Below are positions 27,346-36,038 of a DNA stretch of 64,000 bases, in pieces (position 1 is the stretch's first letter; each line of letters starts with the position of its first letter). Origin of the DNA: Chitinophaga sp. CF418 (GTDB lineage Bacteria > Bacteroidota > Bacteroidia > Chitinophagales > Chitinophagaceae); the NCBI RefSeq assembly GCF_900142925.1, contig NZ_FRCN01000005.1:124001-188000 (forward strand), given 5' to 3'. The notes below the pieces were generated by a model, which worked only from the letters and a program-made list of their open reading frames with translations, was not told where the DNA came from and searched no databases. The position numbers and the translations under genes were made by a program.

Positions 27346-27924
27346 TTAAAAAAAATAATGCAAAGCGATCAGGACACATAACCCGATCTTCAAACGCAGG
27401 ATCTTTAATGCACTTTTGATATGGTTTTTCACAGTAAACTCGGAGATATTGAGCCGGTCGGCTATTTCTTTGTGAGTAAGGTGTTCCTTTCGGCTCAGCA
27501 TGAATACCTCCCGCATTTTGGGTGGGAGCGCGGCAATCTCCTTATCAACTATTTGCTGTAACTCCTTTTCCCGGACCTGAATGTCGGACATATTGTGTCC
27601 CTCATCTATAAAGTTTTGAAAATTAAGGGCATATCGGGCCTCCACCTGCTTATGTTCTATATAATTCAATACTTTATTGCGGACCATCGCATATAGGTAA
27701 GCAGATACATGCTGAATGGGAGGAAGCTGCTCATGTTGGCTCCATAGGGTAGAAAACACCTCCTGTACAATCTCCTTCGCATCCTCAAGGTCGCCGGTTT
27801 TCTTATAACCATGTATGACCAGGGGCTTTTTATACCTATTGTAAAGTTCAGTAAACGCGGCATTGTCGCCTGCCTGTAGCATGACAATCAGCTCCCTATC
27901 ATTGGCATGTATTAAGACCCCCAT
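27346..27924 (-). CDS. ECF sigma-70 factor of the FecI-like Bacteroidota family
   Basis: 192 residues. Region 2 reads AFTELYNRYKKPLVIHGYKKTGDLEDAKEIVQEVFSTLW, and region 4 reads ALPPKMREVFMLSRKEHLTHKEIADRLNISEFTVKNHIKSAL. It has a short hydrophobic C-terminal tail (LCVLIALHYFF). It directs transcription of the susC-susD-tlpA genes when released by the neighbouring FecR. Confidence 0.95.
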   Translation of the reverse strand: MGVLIHANDRELIVMLQAGDNAAFTELYNRYKKPLVIHGYKKTGDLEDAKEIVQEVFSTLWSQHEQLPPIQHVSAYLYAMVRNKVLNYIEHKQVEARYALNFQNFIDEGHNMSDIQVREKELQQIVDKEIAALPPKMREVFMLSRKEHLTHKEIADRLNISEFTVKNHIKSALKILRLKIGLCVLIALHYFF

Positions 27925-28212
27925 TTAATCAAAAGTAAAAAAAAAGGGGAACTTTTGGAAGCTTAGATTCGGGCTGCCGTCATATAAAAACCATTGTTGC
28001 CCCAAGTGCTGAAACCTTTCCCATTCATCCCCTTTGGTGTAGCGAAAGGGCAGTAACATTGGGCTGGCTACTGTTTGGTTTTCGATAAACACCAGAATGA
28101 GCTGTGGGATGTTCATAGTGGCTCGTTGTAATTACTTTACCTTATTACCCATTTATCACTGATACCTCGGAACGAAAGTTAAATAATAAAACTTGTCTGA
28201 TGTTCTTTAATT

Positions 28213-28743
28213 TTAGATGTCAGGTGATAACACCTTCTTCATCATAACATCCACCTGCTCATCCTCCCCAAGTTTAAAGATATGCTTGCTGAAAGCAACA
28301 AATCCATTCTTTTCGTAAAACCTTATTGCTCTTGGATTTTCTTCCCATACACCCAGCCATATGAACGATTTGTTTTGAATCTGAGCTACCTCCAGGGCTT
28401 TTTCGTATAAAAGTTGTCCTATTTTCTTACCATGATAGGCACCAAGTACATAGATACGTTCTATTTCAATAGCACTGTCTTCCTGTGGTTCAGTCTGTGC
28501 TTTGCCTGTATTTAACTTCAGGTATCCGATGGGAGTATCGCCCTCCCACGCAATGAAAAACTGAGAATCCGGATTGCTCAACTCTGCGCTGACCTTCTCC
28601 GGGCTGAAGTTTTCGTCCAGATACTTTTTCATGTCGGCCTCCGTATTGCTATGCCCAAAGGTTTCAAAAAAGGTATCTTTCCCGATCTGCCTCAGATGTT
28701 CAATATCCTCTGCGGAGGTTCTTCTAATACTGACATGTTCCAT
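28213..28743 (-). CDS. GNAT-family N-acetyltransferase
   Basis: 176 residues. VLGAYHGKKIGQLLYEKALEVAQIQ is the acetyl-CoA loop (motif A), WLGVWEENPRAIRFYEKNGFVAF is motif B, and the preceding IEIERIYV strand is also typical. It resembles PaiA/diamine-type acetyltransferases. Its promoter carries the same 23-bp-spaced repeats as paiB, so it may work in the same response as the PaiB/MocR genes 12 kb away. Substrate: perhaps a polyamine or other amine (inference). Confidence 0.88.
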   Translation of the reverse strand: MEHVSIRRTSAEDIEHLRQIGKDTFFETFGHSNTEADMKKYLDENFSPEKVSAELSNPDSQFFIAWEGDTPIGYLKLNTGKAQTEPQEDSAIEIERIYVLGAYHGKKIGQLLYEKALEVAQIQNKSFIWLGVWEENPRAIRFYEKNGFVAFSKHIFKLGEDEQVDVMMKKVLSPDI

Positions 28744-28770
28744 ATTCCCTAAAGATTAGTTTTTTTGGAG

Positions 28771-28835
28771 CAAAAGTATTTAATGATTGGCATCCCTTTA
28801 TAGTCCAATTTTCAAAAAAAAGACAGTCCAATTTT
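28771..28835 (-). promoter_or_regulatory. Acetyltransferase promoter with AGTCCAAT direct repeats
   Basis: AGTCCAATTTT occurs at 28802-28812 and again at 28825-28835, 23 bp apart. On the minus strand a -7 box TACTTTTG sits at 28778-28771, 24 bp below the first repeat. The paiB promoter has the same spacing and position, and it is adjacent to a MocR-type regulator. Confidence 0.65.
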
Positions 28836-28880
28836 AAAGAAGCCAGGTTTCTTTTGGTATTACTCAATCACTCCAAGTGG

Positions 28881-29041
28881 TCAACCAAATGATTGCCGGA
28901 ACTGCAGAGGCGAAAGTTTGGTTTTTGTTTTGAATAACTTACTGAACGATTGCGAATGTTCAAATCCCAATTCGTATGCAATTTCGCCTACAGACAAAGT
29001 AGTTGAAATGCTATGTACGACATCCGTTTGCAGGCGACTAA
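28881..29041 (-). pseudogene. C-terminal relic of an AraC-family regulator
   Basis: Only the last helix-turn-helix remains: STTLSVGEIAYELGFEHSQSFSKLFKTKTKLSPLQFRQSF. Upstream the frame turns into unrelated sequence and the neighbouring membrane-protein gene ends at 29038, so the rest of the gene is deleted. It resembles the C termini of the regulators at 9468 and 16972. Any short product would lack the sensor and first DNA-binding unit. Confidence 0.8.
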
Positions 29042-29493
29042 TTAAACTTGAACACCCCCAGTACAAAAATGCTGAAGAATAAGAGCAGCTGCACCAGATA
29101 GAACAACATCATTTGCCGTTTCAGACTGTCTATGCCCAAACTGTTATCTGCAGCTATCAGCGCATTCATCTTTTTATCCAGTGATCTGGCGACAAAGCCA
29201 CCGCCAATACCCAGCAACACGAGTATTACTTTTATCCTGAACCATAGCTGTTCTGCAAAAACACCCTTTGTGAGGTACATCATAAAAAAACCGGAAAGCA
29301 CTAATAAACCCATGCCGATGCCAATGATCCTGGGTAGCCTGGCTCCCAATTCCATCACTGTTAATGCTTTGGCCTTATCGGTTACATAAAATTTCCAGAA
29401 GCGGCGGTTCATTAAATAGCCGATAAAGGTTGTTCCTGCGGCTAATGTTAATCCTGTAATGTGCATCAGTAAACTCAAAAGGAACATATTCAT
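29038..29493 (-). CDS. Small integral membrane protein, four helices
   Basis: 151 residues from the ATG at 29493; the open frame extends to 29610 but that part is polar and overlaps the AraC promoter region. Four hydrophobic helices are visible (LLMHITGLTLAAGTTFIGYL, IIGIGMGLLVLSGFFMMYL, VILVLLGIGGGFVA, LFYLVQLLLFFSIFVLGVF), separated by basic loops (MNRRFWKF, SLDKKMNAL). This resembles DUF2214/CopD-like small membrane proteins, but I cannot place it firmly. It is divergent from the AraC gene at 29579, which may control it. Confidence 0.7.
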   Translation of the reverse strand: MNMFLLSLLMHITGLTLAAGTTFIGYLMNRRFWKFYVTDKAKALTVMELGARLPRIIGIGMGLLVLSGFFMMYLTKGVFAEQLWFRIKVILVLLGIGGGFVARSLDKKMNALIAADNSLGIDSLKRQMMLFYLVQLLLFFSIFVLGVFKFN

Positions 29494-29578
29494 AGCGTTC
29501 TTGTTTTGATGCGAAGTTGAGCCGGTTCCCGGAATTTTATTTACATTTAAGGGAGTTAAATTTATATCTGAGGAACAC

Positions 29579-30556
29579 ATGCCATTTGAGATAAAGCACA
29601 TTGCCACCAACCAGATACTCCGTAACAGTAATGTATCTGATCATGATTTCAATAGCCCCAGCCTCATAGAGACGACCAACCGTGTAGCGCTCCCTTTCGC
29701 CGATGCCGTGCTATCGCATTGGCACTTTGACGGAATTCATATGATACATACCAACTGGCATTATAAAGCCCGTTCTGATATGGCATTCCAGTCTGACCTG
29801 GATATTGTACAGATGCATTTCAACCTCCGCGGTAAGCTGTTACTTAATTCCGATCAGCATGAGCAACCACTTGCCTTTGGACATAATCAGCACAACATAT
29901 TGTACAGCAACGGCAACGCCGGTACCATTACTAATGAGCATTTGTATGCTTCTCAATTCCAGATTCAGTTTCCACGCGATAGTTTTCTGAAATTAACGGA
30001 AAACGCTAATGATACCCTGAAACGATTTTCTGAAAAGGTAATATCAGGAAAGCCGGTGCTGATCTCAGAACAGCATCTTCCCATTGATCTGCCAATGCAA
30101 CAAGCTATAGATGCCATCCTGAACTGCAAGTACCAGGAGGGTATCAAGAAGATGTTCCTGCTCTCCAAAGCTATTGAAATACTGGTTTTACAGGCGGAAG
30201 CGTTTAACTGCCGTCCCAGAAAAGCAGTGGCCCGCACTGATCATGATAAGGACTGTATCCAATATGCCAGAGAGTACATACTACAACACATAGACAATCC
30301 GCCCAGCCTGTCGGAACTGGCCCGGGTTGCAGGCCTGAATGAATATAAGCTGAAGCGTGGATTTAAAGAAATGTTCCGGACTACCGTGTTCGGCTATCTG
30401 GCCGAAAAGCGCCTGGAATTGTCCCGGGATCACTTATCCGATCCTAATAAGTCTGTGACGGAAATTGCAAACATGCTGGGATATTCGTCTGTACAACATT
30501 TCAGTGCTGCGTTTAAGAAAAAGTTCGGGTATTCTCCCAGAGAGGAAAGGATGTAG
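29579..30556 (+). CDS. AraC-family regulator (PchR-like)
   Basis: 325 residues. The long N-terminal part (VQMHFNLRGKLLL, HNILYSNGNAGT) and a linker are followed by the C-terminal pair of helix-turn-helix units, LSELARVAGLNEYKLKRGFKEMFRTTVFGYLAEKRL and VTEIANMLGYSSVQHFSAAFKKKFGYSPRE. PchR-type AraC proteins regulate iron-siderophore genes, but no siderophore genes are here. A neighbouring divergent membrane protein and a second AraC gene 61 bp downstream suggest a paired regulatory unit. Confidence 0.92.
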   Translation: MPFEIKHIATNQILRNSNVSDHDFNSPSLIETTNRVALPFADAVLSHWHFDGIHMIHTNWHYKARSDMAFQSDLDIVQMHFNLRGKLLLNSDQHEQPLAFGHNQHNILYSNGNAGTITNEHLYASQFQIQFPRDSFLKLTENANDTLKRFSEKVISGKPVLISEQHLPIDLPMQQAIDAILNCKYQEGIKKMFLLSKAIEILVLQAEAFNCRPRKAVARTDHDKDCIQYAREYILQHIDNPPSLSELARVAGLNEYKLKRGFKEMFRTTVFGYLAEKRLELSRDHLSDPNKSVTEIANMLGYSSVQHFSAAFKKKFGYSPREERM

Positions 30557-30617
30557 TCACCACCCTCTTTGATTTAAATAAGATTAATTTACGAAACATT
30601 GGTACCTTTTAGTCATT

Positions 30618-31481
30618 ATGGCAACGGATATAAAGTCCTATAGATTTAAAGCTGGATTTCGGCACGAGATAGAGGTCCTGCCGTTAAAGAAATTATATAC
30701 CGAGTATCGGGATATCCTTAGTCAGCCTCATCGAGCTGATTTTTATCACATCTTCTGGTTTCAACAGGCACCTCAGGTACACGTGGTCGATTTCAAGCCC
30801 ATCCGTAACCTGAATAATACCTTGCTTTTTGTAAACAAGCACCAGGTACAAACCTTTCAGAAAATTCAGAAGGTCACAGGAAAGGTATTGTTATTCACAG
30901 ATGATTTTTTTGCCAAATCGAACGATGATCTCCTGTTTATCAGGAATTCCATTCTGTTCAATGATTTTCTCGATACTGCCACTTTCAAAGTATCTGCAAG
31001 GTCAAATCCCATCATTGAGTGTTTCACCGAAATCGAAGAAGAGCTTGTTGAGAAAGAAGATGGTCATACCTATGACATTCTCCGGAACCTCCTTCATACC
31101 CTTCTGTTGCGTTGCGAACGTGAGTATAGACGCCTGGGGCATTATGAAATAAAAAAAGGGGCTGATCTTGATTATACCACATTATTCAGAGATCTTCTGA
31201 ATAGTCAATATAAAAGTCTGCGGTCTGTTCGCGGATATGCCAGTCAAATAAACGTCTCCGAAAAACGCCTTACAAATGCCACTACAAAAACACTTGGCAA
31301 AACACCTAAGGAATTGATAGATGAACGTGTAATGCTTGAAGCCAAACGGCTCCTTGTTCATACGCTTTACTCAATCAAAGAAATAGGCTATGAACTTGGT
31401 TTCGAAGAACCTACCAACTTTATCAAGTTCTTTAAAAAGCACGCTGAGAAAACCCCGATAGAGTTTCGCGAAAGTCATTAA
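30618..31481 (+). CDS. AraC-family transcriptional regulator
   Basis: 287 residues. Cupin-like sensor half (DFYHIFWFQQAPQVHVVDF, NTLLFVNKHQVQTF) and C-terminal helix-turn-helix pair (VRGYASQINVSEKRLTNATTKTLG, IKEIGYELGFEEPTNFIKFFKKHAEKTPIEFR). The downstream gene at 31578 (97 bp, same strand) encodes a double NTF2-like protein and is the best candidate target. Confidence 0.92.
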   Translation: MATDIKSYRFKAGFRHEIEVLPLKKLYTEYRDILSQPHRADFYHIFWFQQAPQVHVVDFKPIRNLNNTLLFVNKHQVQTFQKIQKVTGKVLLFTDDFFAKSNDDLLFIRNSILFNDFLDTATFKVSARSNPIIECFTEIEEELVEKEDGHTYDILRNLLHTLLLRCEREYRRLGHYEIKKGADLDYTTLFRDLLNSQYKSLRSVRGYASQINVSEKRLTNATTKTLGKTPKELIDERVMLEAKRLLVHTLYSIKEIGYELGFEEPTNFIKFFKKHAEKTPIEFRESH

Positions 31482-31577
31482 TCTCATCTGTTCCCAAAAG
31501 TATCATACATATTCCGATTTTGACCTTTTCCACCCCTGGGAATTGAAAGACCTTTGTTGTGTCAAAATGAAACTGAA

Positions 31578-32423
31578 ATGAAATTTAAAGCGATCATTTA
31601 TCTGGCGGCAACAGCGCTGATAGTACCATCACTATTTATTTATGCTAAAAAATCTAACCATATGGAGAAGAAAGAAAAAGTTATAGCACTTTTAAAAGCT
31701 ATTGAAACAGGAGCAAGTGAACCTGTTGCCGTAATTAATCCCAATAAATACATCCAGCATAACCTGGGTGCTGAGGATGGATTAGCAGGTTTCGGAAAGC
31801 TAATGCAGCAATTGCCACCAAAATCTGCTAAAGTGAATACTATAAGAGTCTTCCAGGATGGCGAGTATGTGTTTGCTCACACCGATTATAACTTTTTCGG
31901 TCCAAAGATCGGGTTTGATATCTTCCGTTTTGAGGATGGAAAAATTGTAGAGCATTGGGACAACCTGCAGGAAAAACCATCTACACCTAATCCAAGCGGG
32001 CACACGATGACAGATGGCACCACAGAAGCAAAAGATTTAGACAAGACAGCGGCTAACAAACAGTTGGTTAAAAATTTTGTTGAAGATATTCTTGTAAATG
32101 GTAAAATGGAAAAGCTTGCCGGATATTTCGATGGCGATAATTATATCCAGCACAATCCGCTGATCCCTGACCAGCTTTCAGGATTAGGGGCTGCGCTAAG
32201 CGAGATGGCAAAGCAGGGTATTACCATGAAATATGATAAAATTCATAAAGTACTTGGCGAAGGTAATTTTGTGTTAGTGGCAAGCGAAGGACATCTTGGT
32301 GGCAAGCATTCATCATTCTATGACCTTTTCAGAGTAGAGAATGGTAAAATAGCAGAACACTGGGATACCATTGAAGAAATACCAGCAAAAGATCAATGGA
32401 AGAACACTAATGGCAAGTTCTAA
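31578..32423 (+). CDS. Secreted protein with two SnoaL-like (NTF2-like) domains
   Basis: 281 residues from ATG 31578; an upstream start at 31554 adds eight residues. A signal peptide (FKAIIYLAATALIVPSLFIYA) leads to two tandem NTF2-like domains of about 115 residues. Each holds a YIQHN motif and a phrase of the type FRFEDGKIVEHWD / FRVENGKIAEHWD, so the gene arose by internal duplication. The fold suggests polyketide-cyclase-like or limonene-hydrolase-like binding pockets. Substrate unknown. Confidence 0.85.
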   Translation: MKFKAIIYLAATALIVPSLFIYAKKSNHMEKKEKVIALLKAIETGASEPVAVINPNKYIQHNLGAEDGLAGFGKLMQQLPPKSAKVNTIRVFQDGEYVFAHTDYNFFGPKIGFDIFRFEDGKIVEHWDNLQEKPSTPNPSGHTMTDGTTEAKDLDKTAANKQLVKNFVEDILVNGKMEKLAGYFDGDNYIQHNPLIPDQLSGLGAALSEMAKQGITMKYDKIHKVLGEGNFVLVASEGHLGGKHSSFYDLFRVENGKIAEHWDTIEEIPAKDQWKNTNGKF

Positions 32424-32453
32424 AAGTATTCCAATTCTTTTATGATTATAGAT

Positions 32454-32480
32454 GAAGGCCCGCTCAATGAGTGGGCTTTC
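32454..32480 (+). terminator. Terminator of the double-SnoaL gene
   Basis: GAAGGCCCGCTC pairs with GAGTGGGCTTTC around an AAT loop, with two G-U pairs, after the stop at 32423. Confidence 0.5.
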
Positions 32481-32523
32481 ATGTTTCAAAAAGTGTCCCC
32501 TTGTCCCAATAAAAAGCACAACA

Positions 32524-32559
32524 AAAGAGCTTTCAAATCCAAAGATCCGAAAGCTCTTT
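32524..32559 (-). terminator. Terminator of the sulfatase gene
   Basis: AAAGAGCTTTC (32524-32534) pairs with GAAAGCTCTTT (32549-32559), just beyond the sulfatase stop at 32582 on the minus strand. Confidence 0.65.
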
Positions 32560-32581
32560 CAGTTTTAAACACTTACTAAAC

Positions 32582-34132
32582 CTACGCTGAAATACTATCC
32601 AACTGAGATTCCTGCACTTGATCAGTTTCCTGGGGAGTCCTTACCCTCAGTTTATCTATTACCAACTGATGCAGTTGTTTTGCAAGGTCCTCGCGAATTT
32701 CCCTGTATGCAGGATCATATGCCAGGTTAGTATATTCAGATGGATCGTTCACCAGGTCATACAACTCAAACTGGTTGTAATAAGCGCCTGCTGCATCAAA
32801 ATAATAACTAAACTTCCATTTCTCTGTACGAATACACCGGATACGATTTGCTGCATTTACTGCCGACCATTGGCTGTTGGAACCGGCCTTCGTATCATCG
32901 TAGGTAAACAATATGCTGTCCTGTACAGGCGTGCCATCCTGTATGACAGGCAACAGGCTGGTGCCTGCAAGTCCTGTAGGCGGATTTGAGACATTGGCGA
33001 TCTCCAGGAACGTAGGCATGATATCTGCCAGTGTTGCCAGTGCCATTGAGTTCTGAGACTGATTACCTGAGAATAAAACAGGATTGGAGATTACCAATGG
33101 AATCCGCAATGCTTCTTCGTAAGCTACAAAGGTCTTCTGACGCAGCCCACCATGTGCCAGGCCCATTTCTCCATGATCTGATGTAAAGGTAACGATAGCT
33201 GCATCAGCCAGGCTTTTTCCGTTCGCATCTTTAGCATACAGTTCTTTGATCAGGTAACCGATCTCTTTGTCGACCCAGCTTAGCAGGTAGCCATAAAAGT
33301 TTATATAATTCAACTTTTGCTCTGTTGTAGCCAAAGGCCCCAGCAAGCCAGCCATGCCTATTAAGATCTGTTCCTGGGCCATTGGTTTTTTATTGGCCAG
33401 TAAATGCTCATTCACAGTATCGGGCAACCCGATTTCTCTTCCGGACCAGGAATCGGAATGATATCCTGAGGTGCCCGCTGTATTCGGATAAGCCAATACA
33501 TCATGCGGATTTACCAGCGATACGATCAGGCAATAAGGCTTGTGATAGCCTGCCGCCCTTCTCGCTTTTACCTCCTGCAGGTATCTGATCGCTTCTGCCA
33601 CATACCGGGCATCATGATTGGCAAATCCACCGCCGAAGTTTAAAGGATTCACGTCTTCACCTGCGTCTGGCGACATCCAGCCCATGGCGCCGAATAAAGC
33701 AATGTCCGCAGGTGTTAAGTTGTCATAATTGGTCACAGCACCGTTGCCGGCCACACCTTTACTCATATGCCATTTACCACGATACTGCACATCATATCCT
33801 TCATTCCAGAGTACATTCATGATGTTTGGTAAAGATGTACTGAGGGTTGGTTCCGCAGGCGATAAAGGACCTCCTATGGTCAGTGTCTGGGAAACCATAT
33901 GCTTGGCCGGGTAAATGCCGGTAAATAAGGTTGCCCGGCTGGGTGAACACATACAGGTGTTACAGAAAGCCCTGTCGAAACTGAAACCATTCTTTTTGAG
34001 GAAGGTAAGCGTTGGAAGATTCTGCTCCTCCCATCCCGGCGGAAAATGTTGTGTGGCCCGCTGTTCATCAGTGATGATCAGGATGATGTCTGGCTGTTCG
34101 CCAAGTTGTGCTAACTTTTTTTTGAAGTCCAT
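32582..34132 (-). CDS. Formylglycine-dependent sulfatase of the alkaline phosphatase superfamily
   Basis: 516 residues. The active-site signature CSPSR (Cys62-x-Pro64-x-Arg66) followed by ATLFTGIYPAKH is the cysteine-type sulfatase motif that is oxidised to formylglycine. PDIILIITDEQR at the start supplies metal ligands, and KWHMSKG and FTSDHGEMGLAHGG are further conserved blocks. Most bacterial relatives have a signal peptide; here none is visible, so it looks cytoplasmic, like choline-sulfatase-type enzymes. The maturase must be encoded elsewhere. Substrate unknown. Confidence 0.92.
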   Translation of the reverse strand: MDFKKKLAQLGEQPDIILIITDEQRATQHFPPGWEEQNLPTLTFLKKNGFSFDRAFCNTCMCSPSRATLFTGIYPAKHMVSQTLTIGGPLSPAEPTLSTSLPNIMNVLWNEGYDVQYRGKWHMSKGVAGNGAVTNYDNLTPADIALFGAMGWMSPDAGEDVNPLNFGGGFANHDARYVAEAIRYLQEVKARRAAGYHKPYCLIVSLVNPHDVLAYPNTAGTSGYHSDSWSGREIGLPDTVNEHLLANKKPMAQEQILIGMAGLLGPLATTEQKLNYINFYGYLLSWVDKEIGYLIKELYAKDANGKSLADAAIVTFTSDHGEMGLAHGGLRQKTFVAYEEALRIPLVISNPVLFSGNQSQNSMALATLADIMPTFLEIANVSNPPTGLAGTSLLPVIQDGTPVQDSILFTYDDTKAGSNSQWSAVNAANRIRCIRTEKWKFSYYFDAAGAYYNQFELYDLVNDPSEYTNLAYDPAYREIREDLAKQLHQLVIDKLRVRTPQETDQVQESQLDSISA

Positions 34133-35026
34133 GGTGTATTGTGTTTTTATTAGGAAATGGAATAACGTAAAACTATTTTGTGGCGCTGTTCATTGTGGGG
34201 AGAACAATTGAATACTTCTAAAACCAACTTATAAACATCTAGCATGAAGAATATTAACGACGCTACTATATTTCAACCTGTTCCAGGCTTAAGGGATTAA
34301 ATCAAATTAGATTAAGACGTCAGGTATAATTTCAAATTCGCCTGTCCGGGAAGGACCCGGTCTCTCTCTTAGATTTCATAGTATTCCCGAATGCTTTGAT
34401 CTCTGCATTAAATATACGCCCCCACTCTACTAACCAAATAGTTTTCCTTTTGTTCAAAAAAGATATTGCATAATTTACTGTTCATCCTACTCCGGATTAT
34501 CGTTTAAGCGATATAGTAGCAGGCTGTCTACAGGTATTTCTTCCATGTTTTCAGAGAGCATCAAGCGTATCAAAAAAAGGACTTGTCTTGTAAACGTTTT
34601 CATAACAGGGATGTTGGCTAACTCAGTGATATCGATATCAACCAGGACGCAGATCTTCCGCCTGGCAGCATTGCCTTTTCGTAAGGCTGTACGTAAGATA
34701 GGAAATTTATGCAGCAATCCCCGGATGTATAGGATGCCCCAAAAGTTTGATCTTACTGTACATAGGAAAACTATTTAATTCAATTATTTAATTTTCTCAG
34801 CAAGCAACGAGGAACAATTGCCGAAGTCCTTGTATTTCAATCAAAACTGCCGCAAAACACATGCCACCGCAAGCTAATGCATTCATTTTTAACCTGTTAT
34901 TATTCAAATCACCTGAGAGGCATAAAATAACATTATAGTTCATTCATGCCAAGTCCATCTCTACCTCACAGGAAAGACTATCGGAATCGAATGCAACGAT
35001 AGGTTTGATTTTGTTAATTTTGTCAG
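34133..35026. other. 894-bp gap, no convincing gene
   Basis: Mostly AT-rich. A minus-strand open stretch at 34487-34717 (76 residues from a TTG, basic, ending SLLLYRLNDNPE) and a tiny plus-strand frame at 34244-34300 (18 codons) are visible but have no family resemblance and no good start signal. The last 200 bp should carry the AraC promoter for 35027. Confidence 0.35.
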
Positions 35027-35911
35027 ATGAACAGAAATTCTGTATGCACAGCTGCTGCTTTCAGTGCTTCCGAGTTAAAATTGAAGGGTTTTAAAGTCCA
35101 TGAGATCACAGGGCCTGCCTATTCTTCACTTTCCTTCGGCAGGAAGGACTTTTATAAAATAGTACTGGCTACCGGCGATATGAACATCTGTTATGGTGAT
35201 AAAACAATCGACATAAACGATACCTTCCTGTTTTTTGGTAATCCACATATACCCTATTCCACTGAGCACCGTTCTCCTGAACAAAAAGGTTATGCCTGTC
35301 TGTTTACTGAAGACTTTATCGGCAGCAGGGAACGGAAAGAAAGTTTGCTGAACGCCTCCATATTCCGTATCGATGGCATCCCTGTGATTCCGGTAAGCAG
35401 CGAACAGGCAGCGTTTATTGAAGGGCTTTATCAAAGGATGTTATCTGTATACAGCGGTGATTATGAGCGGAAAGACGAAATGCTCCGAAGCTGCATAGAC
35501 CTCATCATTCACGAAGCTTTAAGAATCCAGCCGCAACATGGCCTGAAACAAAGAAACGCTGCTGCGAGGATCACCTGTTTATTTACGGAATTACTGGAAA
35601 AACAATTCCCGGTAGAAACTGCAGCAGATCCACTCAGGCTGAGAACTGCCCAGGACTTTGCTGAAAGTCTGGCCGTTCACGTAAACTATCTCAATCGCTC
35701 AGTAAAGGAAATTACAGGCAAACCCATATCTGTACATATCGCTGAGCGCATCGCCACTGAAGCAAAAGCACTTTTACAGCATACCAACTGGAGCATAGCC
35801 GACATTGCTTATGCCCTGGGTTTTGAATACCCCAGCTACTTTAACAACTATTTCAAACGTGTAAGTGGCATCACTCCCAACTCTTTCAGAAAGAATAAGG
35901 GAAAAGTATGA
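35027..35911 (+). CDS. AraC-family transcriptional regulator
   Basis: 294 residues. The sensor half has FLFFGNPHIPYSTEH and a helical linker. The C-terminal units are AQDFAESLAVHVNYLNRSVKEITG and IADIAYALGFEYPSYFNNYFKRVSGITPNSFRK. The alpha/beta-hydrolase gene at 36039 lies 127 bp downstream on the same strand, making it a plausible target. Confidence 0.92.
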   Translation: MNRNSVCTAAAFSASELKLKGFKVHEITGPAYSSLSFGRKDFYKIVLATGDMNICYGDKTIDINDTFLFFGNPHIPYSTEHRSPEQKGYACLFTEDFIGSRERKESLLNASIFRIDGIPVIPVSSEQAAFIEGLYQRMLSVYSGDYERKDEMLRSCIDLIIHEALRIQPQHGLKQRNAAARITCLFTELLEKQFPVETAADPLRLRTAQDFAESLAVHVNYLNRSVKEITGKPISVHIAERIATEAKALLQHTNWSIADIAYALGFEYPSYFNNYFKRVSGITPNSFRKNKGKV

Positions 35912-36038
35912 AAATCATAATTTTTCGTTTGATTCTCTTTAAAATTGACCATCACTTAAGCGGAGCTTTGTATTCATAAATCAATGAAGCGATCAGCCAT
36001 CAGGGCTGATTTACATTAAACTTTATAATACAAGCATC

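Noticed and set aside
27925..28116. 63-codon frame just upstream of the sigma factor start (minus strand)
   Set aside because: No family resemblance and no start signal. It fills the sigma factor leader and promoter region and is probably chance.
34244..34300. 18-codon frame with a plausible start
   Set aside because: Too short to support without conservation data; noted as a possible peptide only.
34487..34717. 76-codon minus-strand frame from TTG
   Set aside because: No ATG, no family and an adjacent overlapping plus-strand frame; kept only as a note in the gap entry.
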